Notes under the pieces: generated by a model
Databases searched by the model: none
Told to the model about the DNA's origin: nothing
Seen by the model: only the letters and a program-made list of their open reading frames with translations
Source of the DNA: JBCBEX01 sp038528235
GTDB lineage: Bacteria > Bacteroidota > Rhodothermia > Rhodothermales > Rubricoccaceae
DNA length: 64,000 nt
Direction of reading: 5' to 3'
NCBI GenBank assembly: GCA_038528235.1
Contig: JBCBEX010000005.1
Coordinates: 1 to 64,000, forward strand
Shown: piece after piece, positions 45,415-53,892 of the stretch
How positions within the stretch are numbered: position 1 is the first letter of the stretch
Layout of the letters: every line of letters starts with the position of its first letter
Position numbers and translations under genes: made by a program

Positions 45415-46854
45415 TCAGCGCGCGAGGGTCAGGCGCCGGAACTCTTCGAACCGCTCGCCCTGGATCCGGACGAGGTAGAGGCCCGGCGGTAGGGCTGCCC
45501 CTTCGAGGCGAGCGCGCCCGACCGTGTTGCTCGATAGCGTACCGTCGAAGAGCGTCGCCACGCGGCGGCCGAGCACGTCGAAGACCTCCACGCGCACGTC
45601 TTGGCCTTGGGCTACGGCGAACTCGATCTCGGCGCGGTCGCGGAACGGGTTGGGGAAGGCCGAGACCCGGAACTGTTCGTCGAGGCGGACTTGCGCTTCG
45701 ACCTCCGGCGAGTACTCGAAGGTGCCGTCGAAGTCGACTTGGCGGAGACGGAACTGGTAGGTGCCGGGCGCGAGGCCGTCGAGGCGGAAGCTGTAGCGCT
45801 GCGACTCGGCCGTCGTCCCGGCACCGCGCACGAAGCCCGCAGTCTCGAAGGCCGCCGTGCCGCTAGCCGGGTCCACCATCTCCACGTAGAAGCCTGCGTT
45901 CACGGTCTCCGAGGACGTTGCCCAGTCGAGTTGGACGGCCTCGCCGATGCTGGTGGCGCGGAAGCTAGTCAGTTCGACCGGCAGCGCCGTCGCGTCGCTG
46001 ATCTCGACGTTGCGAATCTCGTGGAAGCTCCGGGCGTCGCCCGTGGACGAGCCGAAGCCGAGCTTGAGCGTGGGCGGCGGCGGTGTGTCGAGTTGGATCG
46101 GGGCAATCACCTCGGTGAGAGGCGCCCCCTGGCCAAACTGCATGTTGACGGTAATCGCGTAGCCCGTCCCGCTCGGAATGATGGCGATCTGCGCACGGCG
46201 GAACTCCTCGCCCGTCTGGCTGGGACGGGTAGCCTGCCGGAAGGACAGCAGGTCGGTGAGCGTACCTGTCGTTGCCACGAACGGGTAGTCGTTGGTGCTA
46301 TCTGCGTCGTCGGTGTTGGCGGCGCCGCGCACGGTGAGCGAGTTGACGGTCCGGCCCGGCCCGCCGTTCTTGCAGCGGTCGCCTGGGTTGGCGAAGTTGC
46401 CGAACTCATCGAAGCCAATGCCGACGTAGGCGCCTGCGAGGCCAGGCCGTTCGTCGCTGGGCGCCGAGCAGCCGTTGGCATAGCCCAGCGAGCCCCCCCA
46501 CTCGCCGATGTCGAAGTCGGCAGCGCTGAGCGAACCATCGAAGAGGAACAGCGTGAAGCCGTCGCCTGGGAACGTGTCGCCCCAGATGGCAAACTGGATA
46601 TCGACCACCACGCCCTCCGTGGACGGGAAGGCGCTATCGAGGAAGGCATAGCCACGCCGGAACGTGTCGTTGTCGGTGAGTCGCAGCCAGCCTTGCCCGA
46701 GCGGGTCCTGGTTGCCTCCTGTCAGTTCGGCATCCCGGGCCAGCACCCAGCCCGGCGCTGAGTCTGTCGTGAAGGACTCGGTGAGGGCAAACTGCGCCTG
46801 CGTGTGCGGGCTGAGCGCGAGGAACGCGAGTAGGAGTAGGGTGAAGCGAGACAT
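45415..46854 (-). CDS. secreted L-type-lectin-like protein with T9SS sorting domain
   Basis: 479 residues. Signal peptide (RFTLLLLAFLALSPHTQAQ), an N-terminal jelly-roll like that of legume-type lectins (FTTDSAPGWVLARDAEL; GDGFTLFLFDGSLSAADFDIGEWGGSLGYAN; GAYVGIGFDEFGNFANPG; LGFGSSTGDARSFHEIRNVEI), a fibronectin-like spacer (PVELTSFRATSIGEAVQLDW) and a type-A sorting domain (VSAFPNPFRDRAEIEFAVAQ; VEVFDVLGRRVATLFDG). It is probably exported and binds glycans, though ligand residues cannot be assigned. ATG 46854 begins the signal peptide. Confidence 0.85.
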   Translation of the reverse strand: MSRFTLLLLAFLALSPHTQAQFALTESFTTDSAPGWVLARDAELTGGNQDPLGQGWLRLTDNDTFRRGYAFLDSAFPSTEGVVVDIQFAIWGDTFPGDGFTLFLFDGSLSAADFDIGEWGGSLGYANGCSAPSDERPGLAGAYVGIGFDEFGNFANPGDRCKNGGPGRTVNSLTVRGAANTDDADSTNDYPFVATTGTLTDLLSFRQATRPSQTGEEFRRAQIAIIPSGTGYAITVNMQFGQGAPLTEVIAPIQLDTPPPPTLKLGFGSSTGDARSFHEIRNVEISDATALPVELTSFRATSIGEAVQLDWATSSETVNAGFYVEMVDPASGTAAFETAGFVRGAGTTAESQRYSFRLDGLAPGTYQFRLRQVDFDGTFEYSPEVEAQVRLDEQFRVSAFPNPFRDRAEIEFAVAQGQDVRVEVFDVLGRRVATLFDGTLSSNTVGRARLEGAALPPGLYLVRIQGERFEEFRRLTLAR

Positions 46855-46906
46855 GAGGGTGGAGGTGGTTGGGATCACCGAGGCGTGGCACGCACGGCCG
46901 GGGCGT

Positions 46907-47311
46907 CTAGGCTGCCGACTCAGCGAACGAGCGCTGGGTTCGTCGGATACGGCGGAGGAGGTTGTCCAGCCGCGCGCGCAGTTCTTCGGGGTTGAAGGGC
47001 TTCACGACGAAGTCGTCGGCGCCGAGGCGCAGGCAGCGCACCCGGTCGGCACTCTGCTCGCTGCCGGAGAGCATCACGACCGGCACAGCGTCGTAGGCTA
47101 CCTGGCTGCGCAGCTCCTCGACGACCTCGAAGCCGTCGATGCCGGGCATCTGGAGGTCGCACACGATGGCGTCGGCGGTGTGGTCCGCGAGCCAGGCTAG
47201 CGCATCCTCGCCCGTTTCCTTGACCACGACTTCGTAGGTGTCGGCGAAGTAGAGCGCCAGGAAGCGCTGCATCGCGATGTCGTCTTCGATGACCAGAAGA
47301 GTGGGAAGCAT
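46907..47311 (-). CDS. single-domain response regulator
   Basis: 134 residues: a receiver domain only, with LLVIEDDIAM, phosphoacceptor Asp near residue 52 (AIVCDLQMPGIDGFE), VVMLSGSEQS and Lys near 102 (VVKPFNPEEL), and no output domain. It would relay phosphate or act by binding a partner. No kinase is adjacent. ATG 47311 begins MLPTLLVIEDD, the usual receiver start; upstream in-frame sequence is not conserved. Confidence 0.9.
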   Translation of the reverse strand: MLPTLLVIEDDIAMQRFLALYFADTYEVVVKETGEDALAWLADHTADAIVCDLQMPGIDGFEVVEELRSQVAYDAVPVVMLSGSEQSADRVRCLRLGADDFVVKPFNPEELRARLDNLLRRIRRTQRSFAESAA

Positions 47312-47806
47312 GGGGATGGGGGGTGTGGTAGTAGGGTGACTGCCCTCTATGCAAAGCGCAGACCGACCCGGCCATTTCGCGGTCCCCCCCTGCTTCGGCG
47401 CCTCCTGCTCGCCTTGCCGACACAGCCCACCAGGCGCTCTAGAGGGCGATATCGTTCGATTCTGCAACGGCGGCGGCGCTTGAAACGCGCCGATTGTGAT
47501 GCCGCGGTTCCAATTCTCCCGCAGTGTACCCGTCCGGACTCTGGACCTGGCTCGACCACCTGGCCCGGCTGCCTGGCACGAAACTGCCCGACGTCTGGGT
47601 AATATTCGCCTCGTCTGCGCGGAGTCGTCACGCCGTGTCCAGTTGCACGCCCAGAAGGGGGCGCCGCGCCAAGACCACGTCGAGGCACTAGCACATCTGA
47701 GGCGCTGGCATGTCTGCTGCTGCCGGGCAGCTTAGCCTCGGTCGGCTGCGCAGATTTAGCGCAGGAGTGCCCTGCCGTCATCGTACTTTGCCCCTGTTTC
47801 CCTCGT
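47312..47806. other. intergenic region between divergent genes
   Basis: 495 bases without a supportable gene. It contains promoter regions for the receiver gene and for the coiled-coil gene, the latter with a TACTTTG box at 47784-47790. Confidence 0.55.
47784..47790 (+). promoter_or_regulatory. candidate -7 box (TACTTTG)
   Basis: TACTTTG lies 16 bases before ATG 47807. Similar to TAnnTTtG; no clear TTTG partner. Confidence 0.3.
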
Positions 47807-48430
47807 ATGTCAAGCTCGACCAACCCGCCCGCCATGGGTGACGGCCAGAACAGTGTAGCGCCCATGCCAAGCACGCCGGCAGGCGACGCTGCCGCGCCTC
47901 AGCACGCCCCACCGCCCCCAGCCAGCGAAGGCAGCCAGAACATCGACCGTATCCGCGACATCTTGTTCGGCAACCAGATGGAGGCCTACGAGGCGCGCTT
48001 CCTCCGCCTGGAGGAGCGTCTGGCTGGCGAGATGGACACGCTGCGGGCCGAATTGCGGCGCCGCTTCGACACCCTGGAGACGTTCGTGAAGGACGAGGTC
48101 ACGAGCCTCGGCCAACGCCTCACCGAGGAGCACGGCGCTCGCTCCGAAGGCGACGAGGCCCTCGCCGAGCTGCTGCGCAGCAAGAACGACGCCCTCACGA
48201 AGCGCGTCGCGGAGTACCGCGAGGCCGCCGCCGCCGCCGAGCGCGATCTCCGGCAGCAGTTGCTGGAACAGGCCACCCGCGCCGCCGACGACCTGCGCGA
48301 TCAGACGGAGCAAACGCAGCGCGCGCTCCAGCAACACGTCACGGACCTCGGCAGCCGCAAGACCGACCGTGCCGCACTGGCCGCCCTCTTCTCAGAGTTG
48401 GCCTTCCGCATCAGCGGCACCGACGAATAG
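47807..48430 (+). CDS. cytosolic coiled-coil protein
   Basis: 207 residues. A Pro/Ala-rich N-terminus of about 40 residues is followed by IDRIRDILFGNQMEAYEARFLRLEERL and a continuous heptad pattern to about residue 190, rich in Glu, Arg and Leu. The IRDILFGxQM motif recurs in proteins of cyanobacteria and other phyla that sit next to inner-membrane OmpA-like proteins, as recalled from such genomes rather than from a search. The OmpA-like gene follows 163 bases downstream. It probably forms a rod or a scaffold for that protein. Function is unknown. Confidence 0.75.
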   Translation: MSSSTNPPAMGDGQNSVAPMPSTPAGDAAAPQHAPPPPASEGSQNIDRIRDILFGNQMEAYEARFLRLEERLAGEMDTLRAELRRRFDTLETFVKDEVTSLGQRLTEEHGARSEGDEALAELLRSKNDALTKRVAEYREAAAAAERDLRQQLLEQATRAADDLRDQTEQTQRALQQHVTDLGSRKTDRAALAALFSELAFRISGTDE

Positions 48431-48593
48431 ACGCGCCCCGACCTCGTGGGGCTCGACCTCGTAGGGAACGCACCCGGCTGGCCTGGTTCCGCACGCCCGA
48501 TGCGGAGTCGGAAGCGCTCCTCAGTGCAGCCCCAGTTTCGTTTATTGAAGCTCCCGCGCTCATTGAGGCCTTCGCGCTCTGCTCACCTCCGCT

Positions 48594-50444
48594 ATGCCCT
48601 CGGACGTCGCGCCCACTGACGTACCCTCGCCTGCGCAGGCGGCCTCGGCTGCCGCGCTGCCCGCGGGTGCGTCTCCCCCAGCGCGCGCGCCGTTGCCGGC
48701 CGACCGTGCGCGGCTGCGCGAGCTTCGGCAGCTGCTGCTCGGCGAGGGCCAGGCCGCCTTCCTCGACCGCTGGCGCCAGTTCGCCGAGGAGAAGGTCGAC
48801 GCGGACCTCCTCTCCGACGTACTGCCCGACGCGGTTCGTCTCCGCAGCCGCCTCGATGCCGAACGGGGCGACTCCGCCCTCGGCGACGCGCTCGCGCCGG
48901 CCATCGAGGAGGGCATCCAAGCCTCGGTGGCACGCAATCCGCAGCCGCTCGTCGACGCCATCTTTCCGATCATCGGCCCGGCGATCCGGCGCGCGATCCA
49001 GCAGGCGCTCGCCTCGTCGCTGCAGTCGGTCAACCAGGCCGTCGAATACGGGCTAACATGGCGCGGGCTGCGCTGGCGCGTCGAGGCGTGGCGCAGCGGG
49101 CTGTCCATCGGCGAGGTGGCGCTGCGGGACACGCTCCGCTACCGCGTCGAGCAGGTGTTCCTGATCCACACCGAGACGAGCCTGCTGCTCCGCCACGCCG
49201 CCCTGCCGGGCCTTGCCGATGCCGAGGACGATGCCGACCTCGTGTCGGGCATGCTCTCAGCAGTGCAGACCTTCGTACGCGACTCGTTCCACGTGGACGA
49301 CACCGAGGCCCTCGACGCGCTCCAGATGGGCGACCTCACCGTGTGGCTCGTGCCCGGCCCGGAGGCTGTCCTCGCCGCCGTGATCCGGGGCACGCCGCCA
49401 CAGGAATTGCGCCTGCTCCTCACCGAAGGCATCGAGACGCTGCACCGTCGCCACGCGCGCGACCTCGCCGCATTCAGCGGCAACGTAGATCCGTTCGAGG
49501 CCGCCGACCCGGTGCTCTACGACCTGCTCGTGGAGCAACGTAAGCAGGACGCGAGCGTCTCGCCGATGGCATGGGTGCTGGTAGCGCTGCTCGCCCTCCT
49601 CGTCGGCTGGTGGGGATGGACGACGTTCGACCGCATGCAACGGTGGCAAGCCACCCTCGCCGACCTCGACGCACTCGACGGCCTCGACGTGATCACCGAG
49701 GAGCGCACGTGGGGCGCCTACCGCCTCGTGGGCCTCCGCGACCCCGATGCGCCGCTGCCCGACTCGGTCCTCGCGCGCCACGGCTTCGCCGCTCAAGTCC
49801 TCGCCGATAGCCTCGATGCCAACGCCGTGCGGATGCGCTGGCTGCCCTACCAGTCCGACGCACCGTCCATTGTGTCCGCGCGTGCTGCTCGCATGCTCGA
49901 CGCGCCGTCGACCGTCGCGTTCACCATGCGGGGCGACACGCTCGTCGGCGCTGGAATCGCCGCACGTCCCTGGATCATCAGCCTTCCCGAGGCGCTCCGT
50001 TTCGTCCCCAACGTGCGCGCGCTCGACGTGACCGGCGTACAGACCCGCACGGCCGCCGCCGCCCTCCCCGTCGAGGCTGCCTCGATCCGCTTCGCCACCG
50101 ACGACGCCTTAGCCCCCGGGCAGGACGCCGCCCTCGATGCTCTCGTCGCCGACGTGCGGGCGCTCGCCGAGGCCACCGTGGACGACGCGCAGCCCATCGT
50201 GCTCTCGATCATCGGGCACACCGACGGGACGGGCAGCGCGGCACGCAACCAGCGCCTCAGCCTCCGCCGCGCCGCCGTCGTCCGCGATGCTCTTGCTCCG
50301 GTTCTCGCGGAAGCAGGACTGAGTGACCGCGTAGCGCTGCGTCTCGTCGCCGCCCGCGATGCCTTCCGGCTGGAGGAGGGCGCGTCGCTGCCGAGCCGCC
50401 GCGTCACGTTCGACGTGGAGACCGTGCCTATAACCGAGACGTAA
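48594..50444 (+). CDS. inner-membrane OmpA-like protein
   Basis: 616 residues. A long helical N-terminal part (LRELRQLLLGEGQAAFLDRWRQF; PLVDAIFPIIGPAIRRAI; VEQVFLIHTETSLLLRH) precedes a membrane helix at about 326-346 (AWVLVALLALLVGWWGW). Then come a BON-like or linker region (ATLADLDALDGLDVITEE) and a C-terminal OmpA peptidoglycan-binding domain (IVLSIIGHTDGTGSAARNQRLSLRRAAVV, GHTDG near 541-545). The helical part would be cytosolic and the OmpA domain periplasmic, so the protein ties something inside the cell to the cell wall. It is paired with the coiled-coil gene upstream. Confidence 0.85.
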   Translation: MPSDVAPTDVPSPAQAASAAALPAGASPPARAPLPADRARLRELRQLLLGEGQAAFLDRWRQFAEEKVDADLLSDVLPDAVRLRSRLDAERGDSALGDALAPAIEEGIQASVARNPQPLVDAIFPIIGPAIRRAIQQALASSLQSVNQAVEYGLTWRGLRWRVEAWRSGLSIGEVALRDTLRYRVEQVFLIHTETSLLLRHAALPGLADAEDDADLVSGMLSAVQTFVRDSFHVDDTEALDALQMGDLTVWLVPGPEAVLAAVIRGTPPQELRLLLTEGIETLHRRHARDLAAFSGNVDPFEAADPVLYDLLVEQRKQDASVSPMAWVLVALLALLVGWWGWTTFDRMQRWQATLADLDALDGLDVITEERTWGAYRLVGLRDPDAPLPDSVLARHGFAAQVLADSLDANAVRMRWLPYQSDAPSIVSARAARMLDAPSTVAFTMRGDTLVGAGIAARPWIISLPEALRFVPNVRALDVTGVQTRTAAAALPVEAASIRFATDDALAPGQDAALDALVADVRALAEATVDDAQPIVLSIIGHTDGTGSAARNQRLSLRRAAVVRDALAPVLAEAGLSDRVALRLVAARDAFRLEEGASLPSRRVTFDVETVPITET

Positions 50445-50520
50445 GGCGCTCCGTGGGATCCCGCCGAGGCCTCCCGCGTGTGACCGCCCCGCGCCCGCTT
50501 AACACCGTACACCTCTCCCC

Positions 50521-51741
50521 ATGTCTACCGCGACCCCCACCCTCAACGGCAGCGGCCACGCCGCGACCATCCCCGGCTCCGACGCCGACTTCTACGCCCT
50601 CGAACTGCTCCTCACCGACGAGGAGCGCGCCGTTGTGAACCGCGTGCGGGCGTTCATGGAGACGCAGGTCGTCCCCGTCATCAACGACCACTGGATGCGG
50701 GCGTCGTTCCCGCACGACCTGCTCCCGGCGTTCGCCGAGACGGGCATCTTCGGGCTGCCCTACGAGGGCTACGGCTGCCTGGGCGGCTCCAAGATTCTGA
50801 ACGGGCTGGTCGAGCGGACGATCTCGGAGTATGACCCCTCGATGGGCACCTTCTTCGGCGTCCAGAGCGGCCTCGCGATGGGCTCGATCTACCTCCTCGG
50901 CTCCGACGCGCAGAAGGAGCGCTGGCTCCCGGCGATGCAGCAGCTGGAGAAGATTGGCTCGTTCGGGCTGACCGAGCCCGAGGTCGGCAGCGCGATCTCG
51001 CGCGAGATGGGCACGACCGCACGCCGCGACGGTGACACGTGGGTGCTCAACGGCCAGAAGAAGTGGATCGGCAACGGTACCTTCGCCGACGTGAACATCG
51101 TCTGGGCGCGCGACGAGGCCGACAACCAGATCAAGGGCTTCCTCGTCGAGGGCGACGCGCCGGGCTTCTCGGCGGAGAAGATGGAAAACAAGATGGCGCT
51201 GCGCGTCGTCCAGAACGCCGTCCTGACGATGGACGACTGCCGCATCCCGGCGGACGCGAAGCTCGAAGGCGCGAACAGCTTCCGCGACACGGCGCGCGTG
51301 CTCAAGATGACGCGCGTGGGCGTCGCCTGGCAGGCCGTCGGCTGCGCGGCCGGGGCCTACAAGCTGGCGCTCGATTACGCGAAGCAGCGCCATCAGTTTG
51401 GCCGCCCCATCGCTGGGTTCCAGCTCGTGCAGGACCTCCTCGTGCGCATGCTCGGCAACGTCACCGCCGCAGGCTGCCTCGCGATGCGTCTGACGGAGCT
51501 TCAAGAGGCGGGGCTGATGAGCAACGAGCAGGCGTCGCTCGCGAAGGCGTTCTGCACCGTCAAGTGCCGCGAGACGGTCGGCTGGGCGCGCGAACTCCTC
51601 GGCGGCAACGGCATCCTGCTGGAGCACCACGTCGGCCGCTTCGTCGCCGACTGCGAGGCGATCTACTCCTACGAGGGCACGCGCGAGATCAACAGCCTCA
51701 TCGTCGGCCGCGCCATCACCGGCGAGAGCGCGTTCGTTTAG
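50521..51741 (+). CDS. acyl-CoA dehydrogenase
   Basis: 406 residues, FAD-dependent oxidation of an acyl-CoA. N-terminal helical domain, FGLTEPEVGSAISREMGT and the beta domain WVLNGQKKWIGNGTFADVNIVWARD, then the C-terminal helices with KQRHQFGRPIAGFQLVQDLLVRM and the catalytic Glu in YSYEGTREINSLIVGRAITG. The overall pattern is closest to the glutaryl-CoA dehydrogenase/ACAD-8-like group, but chain length cannot be told. It is transcribed alone. Confidence 0.93.
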   Translation: MSTATPTLNGSGHAATIPGSDADFYALELLLTDEERAVVNRVRAFMETQVVPVINDHWMRASFPHDLLPAFAETGIFGLPYEGYGCLGGSKILNGLVERTISEYDPSMGTFFGVQSGLAMGSIYLLGSDAQKERWLPAMQQLEKIGSFGLTEPEVGSAISREMGTTARRDGDTWVLNGQKKWIGNGTFADVNIVWARDEADNQIKGFLVEGDAPGFSAEKMENKMALRVVQNAVLTMDDCRIPADAKLEGANSFRDTARVLKMTRVGVAWQAVGCAAGAYKLALDYAKQRHQFGRPIAGFQLVQDLLVRMLGNVTAAGCLAMRLTELQEAGLMSNEQASLAKAFCTVKCRETVGWARELLGGNGILLEHHVGRFVADCEAIYSYEGTREINSLIVGRAITGESAFV

Positions 51742-51746
51742 GAGAT

Positions 51747-51818
51747 CGCAGGTCATAGGTCCCATGTCGCAGGTCTTCGGAGGCTGACAGACCTGCGACC
51801 TATAACCTTGGACCTGCG
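51747..51818. terminator. large imperfect inverted repeat between convergent genes
   Basis: Two 30-base arms (51747-51776 and 51789-51818) pair well at both ends and poorly in the middle, with a 12-base loop. Each arm contains the word CGCAGGTC twice. It sits between the acyl-CoA dehydrogenase and TspO genes and may be a bidirectional terminator built from short-word repeats. Confidence 0.55.
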
Positions 51819-51821
51819 ACG

Positions 51822-52289
51822 CTAGGCCGCCGGGTTCATCCGCCAGAGGGCAAGGTTGAGCGCGGCGGCGTAGGTCACCCAGATGAGGTACGGAACGAGG
51901 AGCGCCCCCGCGAGCGGCTTCGTCGCCCAGAAGAGCCCCATCGTGAGCGCGATGGCGAGCCACAGCCCGGCGATGTCGAGGAAGGCGAGGCCCATGTCGT
52001 GCCGCCCGAAGAAGAGCCACGACCACGCCGCGTTGAGCACGAGTTGCAGGCCGTAGACCGTGAAGGCCTTGCGCGCGCCCTCGAACCCGACCTCGCGCCA
52101 CACGAGCCAACCCGACACCGCGATCAGCAGGTAGAGGACCGACCACGCGACGGGAAAGAGCCAGTTCGGCGGCGTCCACGCGGGCTTGTCGAGCGCCGTA
52201 TACCACGTGCCGGGCTCGAAGCGGGAGCCGGTCGCGGCCACCACCGCAACGACGGCGACAAAGCCGAGGAGGACGAGGAAGTCACGCAT
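51822..52289 (-). CDS. tspO: TspO/MBR family protein
   Basis: 155 residues and five membrane helices. Family motifs WYTALDKPAWTPPNWLFPVAWSVLYLLI and LQLVLNAAWSWLFFGRHD are present. TspO binds porphyrins and other hydrophobic ligands and is linked to tetrapyrrole control and oxidative or light stress. It is followed by a DUF2199 gene on the same strand. Confidence 0.93.
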   Translation of the reverse strand: MRDFLVLLGFVAVVAVVAATGSRFEPGTWYTALDKPAWTPPNWLFPVAWSVLYLLIAVSGWLVWREVGFEGARKAFTVYGLQLVLNAAWSWLFFGRHDMGLAFLDIAGLWLAIALTMGLFWATKPLAGALLVPYLIWVTYAAALNLALWRMNPAA

Positions 52290-52301
52290 GGGAGCTAGCG
52301 A

Positions 52302-52790
52302 TTAGTCGAGGTGTTGGTGCAGAAACGCCCAGACTTCGTCGAGCGTCACCCCATTCTGCTGGGCCACGACGAGCGGATGGTCTGCCTTATGGAGTACGAT
52401 CTGCGGCCGCGAACCGTCCCCCTGGAAGTGGACGGTGGTCTTCAGGTTGAGGCTGGACACGCCCTGAAAAACGAAGTCGTTGGAGAGCCAGCCAAACGTG
52501 GGTGCGAGGTCGCCATCGTCGTCGAAGTGCTCCGCGTACTGCCAGAAATTGTCTGGCTTCTGGGACACCCACGCTCCGATCCCGAAGCGTTCGTCGTGGT
52601 CTAGAACGGGAAGTTCGAGGACGCCTCGGATGAAGTAGGCCTCACTGTCGACGACGCATAGGTCGTCACTAGCGCGAACTCGGTCGGGCCACTCCGACTG
52701 CGGTACGGAGCTCGCAGCCGACGGGCTTCGAAAGCCCAGGTCAGGCAATTCAGTGTGGAGTTGGCCGCATGAAGAGCAGAGGTAGGCCAT
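52302..52790 (-). CDS. DUF2199 family protein
   Basis: 162 residues from MAYLCSSCGQLHTELPDLGF. A small zinc-ribbon-like start (CSSCG) is followed by the DUF2199 core (AYFIRGVLELPVLDHDERFGIGAWVSQKP; PTFGWLSNDFVFQG; ADHPLVVAQQNGVTLDEVWAFLHQHL). Function unknown; some relatives occur near immunity-type genes, but nothing here supports that. The start at 52790 is preferred to 52802. Confidence 0.85.
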   Translation of the reverse strand: MAYLCSSCGQLHTELPDLGFRSPSAASSVPQSEWPDRVRASDDLCVVDSEAYFIRGVLELPVLDHDERFGIGAWVSQKPDNFWQYAEHFDDDGDLAPTFGWLSNDFVFQGVSSLNLKTTVHFQGDGSRPQIVLHKADHPLVVAQQNGVTLDEVWAFLHQHLD

Positions 52791-52817
52791 CAGCTTTACC
52801 ACCCATGACTGTAAGAA

Positions 52818-53087
52818 CTAAGAGGGGTCGCTATCGGAGCGAGCGCTAAGGACCATCGCGCCTTCGAATCCATACCAGACCACGTTGAGGACGACCCCAA
52901 CGACGAGGAAAAACGGCGGTCCGGTGACGATCGCCCACCAGCAGAGTGTAGTGAGCACACCCCAGATCAGCGCCCGCGCCCTGTACCGTGCGATGCTGCC
53001 CTCGCGCCGTCTACGAGCGACCTGGGCAATCAGCAACCGCGAGCACACGACAGAACCAAACGCTGCGAGCGCGGCGAGGTAGAGCAT
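52818..53087 (-). CDS. small membrane protein
   Basis: 89 residues with about three hydrophobic segments (YLAALAAFGSVVCSRLLIAQV; LIWGVLTTLCWWAIV; FFLVVGVVLNVVWYGFEG). Not recognised. It lies 27 bases upstream of the DUF2199 gene on the minus strand and 7 bases past the lipoprotein gene. Confidence 0.6.
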   Translation of the reverse strand: MLYLAALAAFGSVVCSRLLIAQVARRRREGSIARYRARALIWGVLTTLCWWAIVTGPPFFLVVGVVLNVVWYGFEGAMVLSARSDSDPS

Positions 53088-53093
53088 GGCAGC

Positions 53094-53558
53094 CTAGTCG
53101 ACCAACGCATCGAGGCGGTTGCCGCGGAGCGTCACACCGTCGATGAGCGCCTCGGTGAGCGTGCCGTCGTCGGCGAAGCGGCAGGCGGCAGTGCCCTCTT
53201 GCGGCTGGTTACGCGTGTTGATGACCTCGTAGCCGAAGACCACGCTGCCGTCCTCGATCTGCAGCGTCCCGTCAAGGATGGTGACGGCGTTGGGCAGGCC
53301 GTGGTAGTGCTGCGCCACGCCGGCGCAAGTCGCTACGAGCGGATCTATCGGGGCTTGGCAGCCAAGCCACAGGAGCGGAAGGAGCGCGAACGAGAACAGA
53401 AGCCGTGTCCGGCTCCCCCCGTTTGACGCGTCCCCTAAAAGAACGTCAGGGTGGCGGTCAAACTGTCCCCCTCGCTCGCGAGGGGGACAGCTTCGCGACC
53501 CTTCACGGGGAGCGGAGCGGGGGGAGCCGTCCCAATAGAAGGCGTGAGGGTAGTCCAT
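53094..53558 (-). CDS. small lipoprotein with repeat-derived N-terminus
   Basis: 154 residues if started at ATG 53558. The recognisable part is a lipoprotein signal (LLFSFALLPLLWLGC) followed by about 88 residues (CAGVAQHYHGLPNAVTILDGTL; VVFGYEVINTRNQPQEGTAACRF). The first 50 residues are encoded by a 120-bp palindromic element (53410-53529) that stands between ATG and the signal peptide. No ATG, GTG or TTG lies between the element and the signal peptide, so either the element was inserted in frame or the start is a CTG. The mature protein is unrecognised. Confidence 0.5.
   Translation of the reverse strand: MDYPHAFYWDGSPRSAPREGSRSCPPRERGGQFDRHPDVLLGDASNGGSRTRLLFSFALLPLLWLGCQAPIDPLVATCAGVAQHYHGLPNAVTILDGTLQIEDGSVVFGYEVINTRNQPQEGTAACRFADDGTLTEALIDGVTLRGNRLDALVD
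53410..53529. repeat. 120-bp MITE/REP-like element with terminal inverted repeats
   Basis: Perfect 12-bp inverted ends (CGGCTCCCCCCG at 53410-53421, CGGGGGGAGCCG at 53518-53529) enclose a central 12-bp palindrome with a 4-base loop (53463-53490). It carries no gene of its own. Length is exactly 40 codons. Confidence 0.7.
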
Positions 53559-53563
53559 AGCAG

Positions 53564-53887
53564 TCAGAGCGAGCGGAGGAGATCGACGAGCGCCCGCACA
53601 GCGGGGCGGTCGTCCGGGAGCGCATCGCGCCAGGCCAGCGCGGGACCGTCCGGCGGGTCGAGTGCGAGGCGGTGCGTCAAGCTACCACCCGAACCGGGCA
53701 GCGCCGCCTTCCAATCGACGGCCGCGACGGCGTCGGCGAGCGCGGCGCGCTCGGCATCGGTGAGGACGCGCCGGTCGGCTCCGTGCGTGACGTAGCTCCC
53801 GCTGAACACCTCCACCGTCCCGTCAGGAAAGACCTCGGCGGACGCGCTGTAGTCGTACTCGCCCTGGATGACGTAGCGGAGGTGCAT
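53564..53887 (-). CDS. protein of unknown function
   Basis: 107 residues (MHLRYVIQGEYDYSASAEVF ... HGADRRVLTDAERAALADAVAAVDW). It has no membrane segment or signal peptide and looks like an alpha/beta cytosolic domain. Not recognised. It sits 5 bases past the VOC gene on the same strand, so it is probably co-transcribed with it. Confidence 0.65.
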   Translation of the reverse strand: MHLRYVIQGEYDYSASAEVFPDGTVEVFSGSYVTHGADRRVLTDAERAALADAVAAVDWKAALPGSGGSLTHRLALDPPDGPALAWRDALPDDRPAVRALVDLLRSL

Positions 53888-53892
53888 GAGCG

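Noticed and set aside
47347..47874. 175-codon frame in the gap between the receiver and coiled-coil genes
   Set aside because: No motif, atypical composition, and it overlaps the start of the coiled-coil gene on the opposite strand.
52302..53087. DUF2199 and small membrane gene as a toxin/immunity pair
   Set aside because: Neither has a toxin-type domain, the composition is like the chromosome, and no secretion or toxin gene is adjacent.
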